Assembly (NCBI RefSeq): GCF_015209725.1
Contig: NZ_CP063656.1
Location: forward strand, 2,215,001 to 2,279,000
DNA length: 64,000 bases
Source: Lysobacter ciconiae
GTDB lineage: Bacteria > Pseudomonadota > Gammaproteobacteria > Xanthomonadales > Xanthomonadaceae
Direction of reading: 5' to 3'
Position numbers and translations under genes: made by a program. The notes under the pieces were generated by a model that saw nothing but the letters and a program-made list of their open reading frames with translations, did no database searches and was not told the origin of the DNA. Shown piece after piece: positions 1 through 9,514 of this stretch. Numbering within the stretch: position 1 is the first letter of the stretch; each line of letters starts with the position of its first letter.

Positions 1-1278
1 CACTTCTGGCCCGTACTGGCGCTGGCAGCTGTGGCGATGCTGGGCTGGCAACACTGGCAACTGGGCCGTGTACTCCACCGGCTCGGCGCGCGCCGCTGGC
101 CCCGGCTTGCCGGCAAGCGGGGGGCCTGGGACGAACTGGATCGCCTGCACGATCGCGACCAGCGCGAGCGCCGACTGCGCAAGCGGCGTCTGCTGGAGAT
201 GCTGCGGGCCTACCGGGCAGCGGCGGCCGCGTTGCCCGATGCGGTCGTGGTGGTGGAGCGCAACAGCCAGCGGATCCGCTGGTTCAACCAGGCCGGGGCC
301 AAGCTGCTCGGACTGCATTATCCGGCCGATGTCGGCGCGCCACTGGTCCCACGCCTGCACCCCTTGCCCATGGCGCAATGGCTCGCCAGTGGCCGCCACG
401 CCGACACCATCGAGGTCGCCTCACCGGTCAGCCCGGCCATCCGCCTGAGCCTGCGCCTGATCCCATACTCGGAAAACCTGTGGCTGCTGGTGGCACGCGA
501 CGTCACCCGACTGCTCCAGCTGGAGCAGATGCGTCGGGACTTCGTGGCCAACGTCTCCCACGAACTGCGCACGCCACTGACGGTGATCCACGGCTACCTG
601 GACATGATCGATCCAGACGAGCACCGCGCCCTGGCCCCGATGCTGGGCGAGATGCAGCGCCAGTCGCAACGCATGGCCCGGCTGGTCGAGGACCTGCTGG
701 CACTGTCGCGGCTGGAGTCCGCGGACGGTGCGCCGGTCGACGAGCGGGTGCCGATGGCGCCCCTGCTCGACACGCTGCGCCGCGAAGGTCTCGCGCTCGG
801 CCAGGGCAGGCACCGGATCGTGGTGGAAAACACGGCAGGCGTGGATCTATGGGGATCGGGCGCCGAGTTGCACAGCGCGTTCTCCAACCTGGTCGGCAAT
901 GCGGTGCGGCATACGCCCGACGGCGGGCAGGTGCTGATCCGGTTCCGGCGTGATGACGGCCACCAGGACGGGCCGGCCGCAGAAGCGGGCGGTGTCGCAC
1001 TGGAGGTCATCGACAGCGGCATAGGCATCGCCGCCGAGCACCTGCCGCGGCTCACCGAGCGCTTCTACCGGGTGTCCAACAGCCGCTCACGCATCAGCGG
1101 CGGGACCGGACTCGGGCTGGCGATCGTCAAGCACGTGCTGCAGCGGCACCAAGCCCGTCTCGAGGTGCGCAGCCGGGTCGGCGATGGCAGCATGTTCTCC
1201 TGTCACTTCACGGCTGCGCGGGTCCGTCCACCTGAGCCCGGCGCCAGTCACCCTGCTCCCAGCGAGGCCACGCAATGA
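1..1278 (+). CDS. phoR: Phosphate regulon sensor histidine kinase PhoR (5' end outside window)
   Basis: This is a membrane sensor kinase that would phosphorylate PhoB when phosphate is scarce. The reading frame is open to the first base, and the upstream codons encode a hydrophobic stretch (HFWPVLALAAVAMLGW), so the start lies outside the window. A PAS-like region follows. The HisKA motif VANVSHELRTPLTV has its phospho-acceptor His at residue 177, counting from the Met at base 31. The ATPase domain shows the N box (NLVGNAVRHTPDGG) and glycine boxes (DSGIGIA, GGTGLGLAIV). The stop overlaps the ppk start (ATGA at 1275), so sensing is coupled to polyphosphate synthesis. PhoR is preferred over other HisKA kinases because of the ppk-ppx neighbours; phoB is presumed upstream but cannot be seen. 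Confidence 0.88.
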   Translation, partial: HFWPVLALAAVAMLGWQHWQLGRVLHRLGARRWPRLAGKRGAWDELDRLHDRDQRERRLRKRRLLEMLRAYRAAAAALPDAVVVVERNSQRIRWFNQAGAKLLGLHYPADVGAPLVPRLHPLPMAQWLASGRHADTIEVASPVSPAIRLSLRLIPYSENLWLLVARDVTRLLQLEQMRRDFVANVSHELRTPLTVIHGYLDMIDPDEHRALAPMLGEMQRQSQRMARLVEDLLALSRLESADGAPVDERVPMAPLLDTLRREGLALGQGRHRIVVENTAGVDLWGSGAELHSAFSNLVGNAVRHTPDGGQVLIRFRRDDGHQDGPAAEAGGVALEVIDSGIGIAAEHLPRLTERFYRVSNSRSRISGGTGLGLAIVKHVLQRHQARLEVRSRVGDGSMFSCHFTAARVRPPEPGASHPAPSEATQ

Positions 1279-3446
1279 ACGCCCCCCAACGGCCGTCCTC
1301 ACCCTCGGCGCCGCCGCTGCAGGTCGAGCTGGAGCAGATGCTGCCCGACGATGCGCCGCTGGATCTCGGCCTCTACAGCGACACCGCCGCCGACGGCCTG
1401 CTGCACGATCCGTCGCTGTACTTCAACCGCGAGCTGTCGCAACTGGCGTTCAACGTGCGGGTGCTGGCCCAGGCGCAGGACCCGGAGGTGCCGTTGCTGG
1501 AGCGGCTCAAATTCCTCTGCATCAGCTGCACCAACCTGGACGAGTTCTTCGAGATCCGCGCCGGTGCCGTCCAGCACGCCCTGGACGTGGGCGGCCCGCT
1601 GGCGCCCGATGGGCTGGCGCCGTCCGCCCTGCTGAGCCGCATCCACGACGAGGCCGCCGCCCTGGTCGAGGCGCAGTACGAATGCTGGAACAGCGTGCTG
1701 CGACCGGCGATGGCCGAGGCGGGCGTGCGCGTGCTGGCCCGCGGCAGCTGGAGCATGCGCCAGACCCGCTGGCTGCGCGCGTATTTCCGCGACGAGATCA
1801 TGCCGGTGCTGTCGCCGCTGGGGCTGGATCCCGCGCACCCGTTCCCGAAGATCCTCAACAAGTCGCTCAACATCGTCGTCGTGTTGAAGGGGCGCGACGC
1901 GTTCGGCCGCAGCGGCGGGCTGGCGATCGTGCGGGCGCCGCGGTCGCTGTCGCGCATCATCCAGGTGCCGCAGCGCGTCAGCGGCGGCGCCAGCGATTTC
2001 GTGTTCCTGTCCGCGGTGCTGTCGAGCTTCGTCGATGAGCTGTTCCCGGGCATGGAGGTCCAGGGCGCCTACCAGTTCCGGGTGACCCGCAACTCGGAGT
2101 TGTTCGTCGATGAGGAGGAGGTGGACAACATCGCCCTGGCGCTGCGCGACGAGCTGGCCGGCCGCGGCTACCTGCGCGCGGTCCGCCTGGAGATCGCCGA
2201 CGCGTGCCCGGAGCCGATCGTCAACCTGTTGCTGGAGAAGTTCGCCCTGGCGCCTGAGGCGGTGTATCGGATCAAGGGGCCGGTCAACCTCAACCGGGTG
2301 ATCCAGGTATACGACCTGGTCGATCGCCCGGACCTGAAGTTCCCGCCGTTCCAGCCGAGGGCGCTGCCCGGGATGGACCGGATGTTCGAGACGATTGCCG
2401 CCGGTGACGTGCTGCTGCACCACCCCTTCGATGCCTTCACCCCGGTGCTGGAGTTGCTGCGCCAGGCGGCCGAGGATCCTGCGGTGCTGGCCATCAAGCA
2501 GACGCTGTACCGGTCGGGCAAGGATTCGGCGATCGTCGCTGCGCTGATCAACGCCGCGCGCAATGGCAAGGACGTCACCGCGGTGGTCGAACTGCGCGCG
2601 CGCTTCGACGAGGAGGCCAACCTGGGTTTCGCCGACCGCATGCAGGAGGCCGGGGTGCAGGTTGTCTACGGTGTGGTGGGCTACAAGACCCACGCCAAGA
2701 TGATGCTGGTGGTGCGCCGCGAGGGGCGCAAGCTGCGCCGTTACGTGCACATGGGCACTGGCAACTACCATGCCGGCACCGCGCGGCTGTATACCGATCT
2801 GGGCCTGATGACGGCCCATCCGGAGATCGGCAACGACGTCCACCTGATCTTCCAGCAACTGTCCGGCCTGGCGCCGTCGATGACGCTCAAGCGCCTGCTG
2901 CAATCGCCGTTCACCCTGCACGCGGGAATGCTGCAGCGGATCGACCGCGAGCGCGCCCATGCCGAGGCCGGGCGTCCGGCACGGATCGTGGCGCGCATGA
3001 ACGCGCTCAACGAGCCGCAGGTGATCCGCGCGCTGTACCGGGCGTCGCAGGCGGGCGTCGAGATCGACCTGATCGTGCGTGGCGCCTGCACCCTGCGCCC
3101 GGGCGTACCTGGTGTAAGCGAGAACATCCGCGTGCGCTCCATCGTCGGCCGCTTCCTCGAGCACGGCCGCGCCTACTGGTTCGCCAACGACGGCGCGCCG
3201 GAGCTGTTCTGCGCGAGTGCCGACTGGCTGGAGCGCAACCTGCTGCGCCGGGTCGAGACCTGCTTCCCGATCCTGGACCCCGCGGTCGCCAGGCGGGTGT
3301 TCGACGAGGCCCTGGAGAACTACCTGGACGACAACCTCAACGCCTGGCAACTGCAGCCCGGCGGCGAATACCGCCTCGTTGAACGCGCGGACGACGCCCT
3401 GCCCCATTCGGCCCAGGCGTCGTTGTTGGCCAAACTGTGCGGATGA
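1275..3446 (+). CDS. ppk: Polyphosphate kinase 1
   Basis: This enzyme reversibly makes inorganic polyphosphate from the gamma-phosphate of ATP. At 723 aa it is slightly longer than the typical PPK1 of about 690 aa, because of a roughly 40-residue N-terminal extension. The family opening is visible (YFNRELSQLAFNVRVL, then LERLKFLCISCTNLDEFFEIR). The phosphohistidine-type motif YKTHAKMMLVVRREG (His near residue 473) is followed by YVHMGTGNYHAGTARLYTD. The ATG overlaps the phoR stop by 4 bp, and the stop overlaps the ppx start, so phoR-ppk-ppx is probably one operon. Under this arrangement synthesis and degradation of polyphosphate are co-transcribed with the phosphate sensor. The identification is secure. 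Confidence 0.97.
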   Translation: MNAPQRPSSPSAPPLQVELEQMLPDDAPLDLGLYSDTAADGLLHDPSLYFNRELSQLAFNVRVLAQAQDPEVPLLERLKFLCISCTNLDEFFEIRAGAVQHALDVGGPLAPDGLAPSALLSRIHDEAAALVEAQYECWNSVLRPAMAEAGVRVLARGSWSMRQTRWLRAYFRDEIMPVLSPLGLDPAHPFPKILNKSLNIVVVLKGRDAFGRSGGLAIVRAPRSLSRIIQVPQRVSGGASDFVFLSAVLSSFVDELFPGMEVQGAYQFRVTRNSELFVDEEEVDNIALALRDELAGRGYLRAVRLEIADACPEPIVNLLLEKFALAPEAVYRIKGPVNLNRVIQVYDLVDRPDLKFPPFQPRALPGMDRMFETIAAGDVLLHHPFDAFTPVLELLRQAAEDPAVLAIKQTLYRSGKDSAIVAALINAARNGKDVTAVVELRARFDEEANLGFADRMQEAGVQVVYGVVGYKTHAKMMLVVRREGRKLRRYVHMGTGNYHAGTARLYTDLGLMTAHPEIGNDVHLIFQQLSGLAPSMTLKRLLQSPFTLHAGMLQRIDRERAHAEAGRPARIVARMNALNEPQVIRALYRASQAGVEIDLIVRGACTLRPGVPGVSENIRVRSIVGRFLEHGRAYWFANDGAPELFCASADWLERNLLRRVETCFPILDPAVARRVFDEALENYLDDNLNAWQLQPGGEYRLVERADDALPHSAQASLLAKLCG

Positions 3447-4987
3447 TCGAAACTGCCCCGATGACCGACCTCCACCCGACCCCGCTGCCGTTGCAGGAGG
3501 GCGAAATGCTGGCCGCCATCGACCTGGGGTCCAACAGTTTCCACATGGTGGTGGCGCAGTACCTGCTCGGTCAGCTGCGGGTGGTCGACCGGCTGCGCGA
3601 GACGGTGCGCCTGGCCGACGGGCTGGATGCCCGCGGCGGCCTGTCAGCGGAGGCGCGCCAGCGTGCCTACGCATGTCTGGCGCGGTTTGGCCAGCGCATC
3701 CGCGACATCCCGCCGCAGCGGGTGCGCGCGATCGCCACCAACACCGTGCGCAAGCTGGCGTCACCGCAGGCCTTCCTGATGCCGGCCGAAAGCGCGCTCG
3801 GCCATGCCATCGAAGTCGTCGCCGGCCGCGAGGAAGCTCGCCTGATCTATCTGGGCGTCGCCCACACCCAGCCAGCCAAGCGTGGTCGCCTGCGGCTGGT
3901 GCTGGACATCGGCGGTGGATCGACCGAATGCATCATCGGCAGCGGCCTGGACACCATCGAGCGCGAGAGTGTCCAGCTGGGCTGCGTGGCGACCACCCGC
4001 AAGTATTTCAGCGACGGCAAACTCAGCCGCAAACGCTGGAATGCCGCGCTGACCGATGTCGCAACCTCGTTCCAGCCCTTTGCCGCGCGCTACCGCGAGC
4101 TGGGCTGGGACGATGCCATCGGCACCTCGGGCACCAACAAGGCGATCGGCGATGTCTGCGCGGCGATGAAGCTGACCAAGGGTTCCGTCCTCGCCGATGC
4201 GCTGCCACCGGTGCGCGACCAACTGCTGCGCGCGCGCAGCATCGACACCATCGACCTGCCCAGCCTGCCCGAGGACCGGCGGCCGGTGATCGCCGGCGGG
4301 CTGCTGGTGCTGGAGGCGGCCTTCCACGCATTGGCGCTTGAGCGCATGGCGGTCAGCAAGGCGGCGCTGCGCGAAGGTGTGCTCTACGACATGCTCGAGC
4401 GCGGCGGCGATGACGACCCCCGCGACAGCTCCGTGCTGGCGTTGATGAAGCGCTACGGGATCGACACGCTGCAGGCCGGCCGGGTGGAGGCAACCGCGCT
4501 GCGCCTGTTCGACCAGGTGGCCGGAGCGTGGCAGCTGGAGATCGACGACCGCCTGATGCTGAGCCGCGCGGCCCGGCTGCACGAACTCGGCCTGACCATC
4601 GCCCACAGCCAGTACCACGTGCACGGGGCCTACGTGGTCGAGCACACCGACATCGCGGGCTTTTCGCGCCAGCAGCAGCAATTCCTCGCCGCGGTGATCC
4701 GCAGCCAGCGGCGCAAGATCCCCAAGCACGTCTTCGACGCCCTGCCCGACCGCCTGCTGCCGGCGGCGCGGCACACCGCCGCGTTGCTGCGCCTGGCGGT
4801 GCTGATCCATCGCGCGCACGAGGCGGACCCGATCCCGCGGCTGGACGCCCAGGTCGACGGTGATCGACTCACGCTGACGCTCGACGAGCGCTGGTTCGAT
4901 GCGCGCCCGCTGTTGAAGGCCGACCTGGACGACGAGCCGGCCAAGATCGCGCCGCTGGGAATCAGCCTGCGGTTGCAGACGCGATAA
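3443..4987 (+). CDS. ppx: Exopolyphosphatase / guanosine pentaphosphate phosphohydrolase
   Basis: Ppx/GppA enzymes release terminal phosphate from polyphosphate and may also hydrolyse pppGpp. The sugar-kinase/Hsp70-fold motifs are present: phosphate loop AIDLGSNSFHMVV, ATNTVRK, and VLDIGGGSTE. A C-terminal HD-like helical domain follows (AARLHELGLTIAHSQYHVHGAYVVEHTD). ATG at 3443 overlaps the ppk stop as ATGA and was chosen over GTG at 3437; an ATG at 3461 also exists. The 3' end overlaps the 3' end of the convergent opgH by 26 bp. The product is about 514 aa, normal for the family. Whether it prefers polyphosphate or pppGpp cannot be read from sequence alone. Confidence 0.95.
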   Translation: MIETAPMTDLHPTPLPLQEGEMLAAIDLGSNSFHMVVAQYLLGQLRVVDRLRETVRLADGLDARGGLSAEARQRAYACLARFGQRIRDIPPQRVRAIATNTVRKLASPQAFLMPAESALGHAIEVVAGREEARLIYLGVAHTQPAKRGRLRLVLDIGGGSTECIIGSGLDTIERESVQLGCVATTRKYFSDGKLSRKRWNAALTDVATSFQPFAARYRELGWDDAIGTSGTNKAIGDVCAAMKLTKGSVLADALPPVRDQLLRARSIDTIDLPSLPEDRRPVIAGGLLVLEAAFHALALERMAVSKAALREGVLYDMLERGGDDDPRDSSVLALMKRYGIDTLQAGRVEATALRLFDQVAGAWQLEIDDRLMLSRAARLHELGLTIAHSQYHVHGAYVVEHTDIAGFSRQQQQFLAAVIRSQRRKIPKHVFDALPDRLLPAARHTAALLRLAVLIHRAHEADPIPRLDAQVDGDRLTLTLDERWFDARPLLKADLDDEPAKIAPLGISLRLQTR

Positions 4988-6977
4988 CGCTGGCGCCCCC
5001 TGCCTCCTGGCCGGACGCGGCCACCGGTTGCGTCAGCCCGCCGCGCAGGCCCTGCACGCGGGTCAGGATCGGCGGTGGCGAGACTTCCTCGGGGGTGAGG
5101 AAGATGCCCCAGCGACGCAGCCGTCTGCCCGCTTCGGGGTCTGCGGTGAGCGCCACCAACGGCATCGACAGCATCAGGCCCAGCAACACCGGCGACATCC
5201 ACAGCATCAGCCAGGGCGATACCGCGAAGCTCCACGCCGCTCCCACGACGCCGCATACGGTGACGCCGCCGTAGCGTTGCCACAGCTCGGCGCGGGTCAG
5301 CGTGCCGTCATCGCGGCGCTGGCTTTCCCAGCCCGAGTCGCGGCCGGCGAGCACCTCGATCACCCCGCGCGACTGCACGTACATCGTGACGGGAGCCATA
5401 AGGGTCGTCAGCAGCGTCTCGACCAGCACGCCGGCGGTCAGGCGCAGCGCGCCGCCGCAGCTTCGGCGTGCCCACGGATCGGTCAGGGCAAGGATGAAGC
5501 CCAGCAACTTCGGCCCCAGCAGCAGGGACATGGTGAGCATGAACACCCAGAAGAAGCGCTCCATGCCCTTGGGCCCGGTCCAGTCAGCCGCTGAGCCGAT
5601 GCGCGGGAACACAAGCGAGTCCCACTGCAGGCCGGAGCTGGCCATCGTCATCACCAGCCCGATCAGCATCAGGGCGCCCCAAAGCGGCGCGGTGATGTAG
5701 TGGCCGATGCCGGTCAGCAGGTGCCAACGGCTCACCCAGTGCAGGCCCTTGGCCGGAATCACGCCGCCGTGCTGCAGGTTGCCCTGGCACCATCGCCGGT
5801 CGCGCACCAGCATGTCGGTCAGCGACGGTGGGCCTTCCTCGTAACTGCCGCCCAGCGCGGGCACCAGGTGCACCTCCCAGCCGCCGCGGCGCAGCAGTGC
5901 GGCCTCGACGAAATCATGGCTGAGGATGCTGCCGCCAAACGGTCGCGATCCCGGCAACTCCGGCAGGCCGGCGCAGGAGGCGAATGCCGCGGTGCGGATG
6001 ATCGCGTTGTGGCCCCAGTAGTTGCCTTCGGTGCCGTGCCACCACGCGTTGCCGTGGGCCAGCACCGGACCGTACACGCGGCCGGCGAACTGCTGCATGC
6101 GGCCGAAGATCGTGCTGCCGTTCACCACCACCGGCAGGGTCTGGATGAGGCCGACTTCCGGGTGCCGCTCCATGGCCACGGCCAGGCGGTTGATGCCCTT
6201 GCCGGTCATCAGGCTGTCGGCATCCAGGATCAGCATCTGCGGGTAAGCCGCGCCGAAGCGGCGCACCCATTCGGCGATGTTGCCGGCCTTGCGGTCGATG
6301 TTCTGCGGGCGATGCCGGTAGTACAGGCGCACCTGGCCGCCGAGCGTGTCACGCAGGCGGTGGAAGGCGGCCAGCTCGCGCTGCTGCACCTCGGGCCGGG
6401 TGGTGTCGCTGAGCACGAAGAAGTCGTAGGCGTCTTCGCGGCGGGTCTTCAGCACCGATTCGCAGATCGACTGCAGGCCCGCCATCAGCCGCTCGGGATC
6501 CTCGTTGTAGGTCGGCATCAGCAACGCGGTCCGGGTGGTCAACGCGGGCAGCGGACCGGCATCGATCACCCCCAGCCGGTCGCGCCGGCGGTAGCCGTTG
6601 ACGATCAATGCAAAGCCGGCGAGCGCGCTCATGAAACCCTGCGCGACCCAGACGAACAAGGCCGCGAACAACACCAGGCTGAGCCACTCCAGCGCGCTGT
6701 GACCGCCCCCGCGCATTGCCCACCACAGCTGGTAGGTCGCCAGCAGGGTCAGGCCGGCGGTTCCGCCAAGCACGATCAGCCGGCGCCAGACGATGTCCAG
6801 CGGCGACCCGGCCAGGCGCGCGGCGGCAGGCGCGGAGTCTTCGAATGACTGCACGGGCATTGCCAGCGCGGCCTCGGGCGGCACCATCGCCATCTCCAGC
6901 GAGCGCGCCGGGATTTCGGCAGGCGCGGTCCCGGTGGCGCCTGTGTTCGGCTCAGTCAGGGAGTGCATCGTGCTCAT
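4962..6977 (-). CDS. opgH: Glucans biosynthesis glucosyltransferase OpgH (MdoH)
   Basis: This inner-membrane glycosyltransferase polymerises the beta-1,2-linked backbone of osmoregulated periplasmic glucans. Two hydrophobic segments near residues 65-120 precede a GT2 domain. That domain carries LILDADSLMTGKGINR (acidic DxD-type motif), EGNYWGHNAIIR and the processive QxxRW-type DRRWCQGNLQ. Several C-terminal membrane spans follow. ATG at 6977 overlaps the opgD stop as ATGA and gives 671 aa; a GTG at 6998 would add seven residues. The N-terminus is shorter than the roughly 850-aa E. coli protein, as expected for compact family members. It is translationally coupled to the upstream opgD-like gene. 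Confidence 0.95.
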   Translation of the reverse strand: MSTMHSLTEPNTGATGTAPAEIPARSLEMAMVPPEAALAMPVQSFEDSAPAAARLAGSPLDIVWRRLIVLGGTAGLTLLATYQLWWAMRGGGHSALEWLSLVLFAALFVWVAQGFMSALAGFALIVNGYRRRDRLGVIDAGPLPALTTRTALLMPTYNEDPERLMAGLQSICESVLKTRREDAYDFFVLSDTTRPEVQQRELAAFHRLRDTLGGQVRLYYRHRPQNIDRKAGNIAEWVRRFGAAYPQMLILDADSLMTGKGINRLAVAMERHPEVGLIQTLPVVVNGSTIFGRMQQFAGRVYGPVLAHGNAWWHGTEGNYWGHNAIIRTAAFASCAGLPELPGSRPFGGSILSHDFVEAALLRRGGWEVHLVPALGGSYEEGPPSLTDMLVRDRRWCQGNLQHGGVIPAKGLHWVSRWHLLTGIGHYITAPLWGALMLIGLVMTMASSGLQWDSLVFPRIGSAADWTGPKGMERFFWVFMLTMSLLLGPKLLGFILALTDPWARRSCGGALRLTAGVLVETLLTTLMAPVTMYVQSRGVIEVLAGRDSGWESQRRDDGTLTRAELWQRYGGVTVCGVVGAAWSFAVSPWLMLWMSPVLLGLMLSMPLVALTADPEAGRRLRRWGIFLTPEEVSPPPILTRVQGLRGGLTQPVAASGQEAGGASVIASATAG

Positions 6978-8560
6978 GCGGTCCATCGGTACAACCACGT
7001 TTCAGAAAGGGGGGTTCCGTCCGCGCCCAGCAAACGTGCGCGCAGCTCGATGACCGGGTCGCTCCCGGGATCAAGCTCGAAAGCGATGCGCCAGGTGCCA
7101 TCCACCGCCCCCGGCTGGGCGACGACGTTGGCAACGCGGCCTGCGCTGGCGTCCACTTCCGCGTGCGGCGCTGACGCAGCCGCAGCATCCTGAAGGCCGC
7201 CGCCGGCCAGATCAATGACGAACCGACGCGCGCCAGCGCCGGCAGCAGCTGTCGGCAGGCGCCCCGCCGACACCACGGCGCCCACCCGGGTGGCCTCGGC
7301 GCGGGCCAACAAGGGGTTCCAGGGGTGCCGGTCGCACCAGTGCAGGCGGTAGTCGAAGCGATGTTCGCGGCCGGCGACCAGCGGTTTCCGAGGACGCCAG
7401 AAGGCGACGATGTTGTCGTGGTACTCGTCAGCGGTGGGGAGCTCGAACAGGTACACGGCGCCGTCGCCCCAGTCGCCCTGCGGCTCCACCCATGCGCTGG
7501 GGCGCAGGTCGTAGCGCGCTTCGCTGTCACCGTAGTCGTTGAATGCGCGCTTGCGCTGCATCAGGCCGAACCCACGCGGCTGGCGATCCAGGAACAGGCT
7601 CTCCTGCACCGAGGCGGGATTGCGCAGCGGTCGCCACAGCTGCTCGCCGGCACCGTTCAACAGGGCCAGGCCATCGGAGTCGTGCACCGCCGCCCGGTAG
7701 TCATCGATCCCCACGCGGTCGCCGGCGTCGAACTGGAACATGCTGGTCAGCGGCGCGATGCCGGCCCGGGCCAGGTCCACCCGCGGGTACAGCCGCATGC
7801 TCACGTCGAACACCGTGTCTGCGCCGGGATGGATGACGAAGGTGAAGGCGGCTGCAGCGCTCGGACTGTCCATCAAGGCGTGGACGCGGATCTGCGCGGC
7901 GCCCGGCGCGGGGCGTTCCAGCCAGAACGCCTTGAAGACCGGGAATTCCTCACCGGCCGGATCGGCGGTGCCCAACGCCAGCCCGCGCGCGGACAGACCG
8001 TAGCGTTGGCCGCGCCCGACCGCACGGAAATAGCTGGCGCCAAGGAACGCGCACACCTCGTCGAAGTAGTCGGGCCGGTTGATCGGCGCATGCAGGCGGA
8101 AACCGGCAAAGCCCAGATCGGCGTCGTCGGGCTTCGACGCGGCGCCGAAGGTGAAAAGATCCGGGCTGTAGGTCACGGGCCGGGCGATGCCAGCGATCAC
8201 CTCGTGGATTTCCACGCGTTGCGCGTGGAGGAAGCCGCGATGGAAGAACTGGGCCTGGAAGGGCCGACCGTCTGCGCGCCATAGCGAATGCGACGGATCA
8301 AAGCGGATGTCGCGGTACTGGTCGTAACCGATGCCGCGCAGCGCCTCGGGCAATGCACTGCTGGCCGGCTGGAAAGGCTGCGCCGCCAGCTCCCGCGCCA
8401 GGGCGGGCACGGTGTCGGCGCCGAAAGGCGTGCCGACCGTAAGCGCAGCCGCCTGCGCGCCGCCGTCCAGGAGGAACGACAGGGGCGATGCCGACGCCGG
8501 ACGCACCAAGGCTGCCAGCGGCAGCGACAAACCCGCGATCAGCAGTTCACGACGGTCCAC
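6974..8560 (-). CDS. opgD: Periplasmic glucan biosynthesis protein, OpgD/OpgG family, with Tat-type signal
   Basis: OpgG/OpgD proteins act in the periplasm on osmoregulated glucans made by OpgH. The protein matches the family along its length (for example the segment around GFGLMQRKRAFNDYGDSEARYDLRPS and the GDGAVYLFELPTADEYHDNIVAFW region). GTG at 8560 is preferred because it yields MDRRELLIAGLSLPLAAL, a twin-arginine signal like that of E. coli OpgD. A TTG at 8620 would add 20 unlikely residues. The product is 528 aa. The stop overlaps the opgH ATG. The Tat-like leader favours OpgD over the Sec-exported OpgG, but only one paralogue lies in this window, so it could serve as the main G/D protein. 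Confidence 0.88.
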   Translation of the reverse strand: MDRRELLIAGLSLPLAALVRPASASPLSFLLDGGAQAAALTVGTPFGADTVPALARELAAQPFQPASSALPEALRGIGYDQYRDIRFDPSHSLWRADGRPFQAQFFHRGFLHAQRVEIHEVIAGIARPVTYSPDLFTFGAASKPDDADLGFAGFRLHAPINRPDYFDEVCAFLGASYFRAVGRGQRYGLSARGLALGTADPAGEEFPVFKAFWLERPAPGAAQIRVHALMDSPSAAAAFTFVIHPGADTVFDVSMRLYPRVDLARAGIAPLTSMFQFDAGDRVGIDDYRAAVHDSDGLALLNGAGEQLWRPLRNPASVQESLFLDRQPRGFGLMQRKRAFNDYGDSEARYDLRPSAWVEPQGDWGDGAVYLFELPTADEYHDNIVAFWRPRKPLVAGREHRFDYRLHWCDRHPWNPLLARAEATRVGAVVSAGRLPTAAAGAGARRFVIDLAGGGLQDAAAASAPHAEVDASAGRVANVVAQPGAVDGTWRIAFELDPGSDPVIELRARLLGADGTPLSETWLYRWTA

Positions 8561-8581
8561 ACGGATACCGGAAAGGGGAAA

Positions 8582-8634
8582 AGCGCCCAGCCTAGGCGCT
8601 CCCCCATTAATATTCGGCAACTGCGCGCGGTAAA
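8582..8634 (-). promoter_or_regulatory. Candidate opgD promoter and 5' leader hairpin
   Basis: On the minus strand TTTACC (8634-8629) is separated by 16 nt from TATTAA (8612-8607), a plausible sigma70-type promoter starting near 8600. The predicted transcript begins with a 6-bp inverted repeat, AGCGCC (8600-8595) and GGCGCT (8587-8582). This is followed by TTTTCCCC and then the GTG at 8560. The hairpin plus U run resembles a short attenuator. The evidence is pattern only. Confidence 0.33.
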
Positions 8635-8649
8635 GCGGTCCGCCGCTTT
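8632..8649. terminator. Perfect 7-bp stem hairpin downstream of the GNAT gene
   Basis: AAAGCGG and CCGCTTT flank a 4-nt loop. It lies 33 bp beyond the stop of the minus-strand acetyltransferase gene and just upstream of the opgD promoter candidate. It may terminate the acetyltransferase transcript, but there is no clean U tract after the stem, so it is a weak candidate. Confidence 0.3.
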
Positions 8650-8681
8650 GTCACCAAGTCCGGAGCAACGGCATGGGCGGA

Positions 8682-9341
8682 CTAGCAGCCGCGCTCCAGC
8701 GGGCGGGCCCATGCGACCTGTCGTGCTGGAGGGAACGCCGCGGTTTCCGGTCCTGCCTTCAGCGGAAGCGTCAGCGCGTCATTGCGCGAGTAACCCCGCC
8801 GCCGCCAGAACGCCTCGTTGCTGCGCCAGAACGGCGGACGTCGCGGATCGTCCTGATCGCGCTCGAAGGCCATGAACATCGTCGACTCGAAGCCGCCCAG
8901 CGAATGGGCGTGGTTCTCGCGCTCGCTGAAGAAGCGATGGCCCAGACCGCGACCGCGATAGCCCGGCAGCAGCACCGAGCCTGCCAGCAAGAACACCGGC
9001 GCAATGGCGCGCCCGGCCGCATCGAAGGCGTCGCGGACGACTCCCTCCTCGTCTTCCAGCGGCAGCCCCAAGGCCGCGCCCACCAACCGCGCCTGGTCCA
9101 TGACCAGTACCGCGATGCCCCGCCAGGACTTGGCCCAACCTTCAAGACGTGCCCGCTCGGCGCGCGCATCGCCATCGTGCAGGTCGGGCCACGCCTGCAG
9201 CACGTTCGCCCGCAACCGCGCGACATCATCCAGAACCGCAGCGACCTCGGTGCCCGTCCTGCAGCTGACCGTCAGACTGCGCTGGCTGGGATGGCTCTCA
9301 TGCCGGGACTGGACTTCGGTGAGCGGATTCATGCCTGGCAT
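8682..9341 (-). CDS. GNAT-family N-acetyltransferase
   Basis: This is a predicted acetyl-CoA-dependent acyltransferase of unknown substrate. The GNAT core is visible: a beta strand (RGIAVLVMDQARLVGAALGLPL), then LAGSVLLPGYRGRGLGHRFFSEREN. In the latter the YRGRGLGHR segment matches the acetyl-CoA pyrophosphate loop R/QxxGxG/A. The aromatic-rich C-terminus FWRSNEAFWRRRGYSRND is typical of the fold's end. ATG at 9341 was chosen because GAGG lies 8 nt upstream (9353-9350); an upstream Met near 9374 and the GTG-type extension to 9455 look non-coding. It stands alone between opgD and rlmJ. The product is about 219 aa. Confidence 0.75.
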   Translation of the reverse strand: MPGMNPLTEVQSRHESHPSQRSLTVSCRTGTEVAAVLDDVARLRANVLQAWPDLHDGDARAERARLEGWAKSWRGIAVLVMDQARLVGAALGLPLEDEEGVVRDAFDAAGRAIAPVFLLAGSVLLPGYRGRGLGHRFFSERENHAHSLGGFESTMFMAFERDQDDPRRPPFWRSNEAFWRRRGYSRNDALTLPLKAGPETAAFPPARQVAWARPLERGC

Positions 9342-9514
9342 GCGATCGTCCTCGCGGTATCGGCGATGGGTCATCCGCCGGACTGTAGCGCACGAAAGTG
9401 TGCGCGCCGTAAAGCCGTGGACGTGACGGCCGTCACGCCGGCCGCCCGGCTGCAATTTGCGGAGCCGGACTCACCGGTCCGCCTGTACGCGCGCCGCCGC
9501 GATACCCTGTGCGG

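Noticed and set aside
1299..3764. Antisense 821-codon frame over ppk/ppx
   Set aside because: Shadow of well-defined genes on the other strand; no ribosome binding site or motif.
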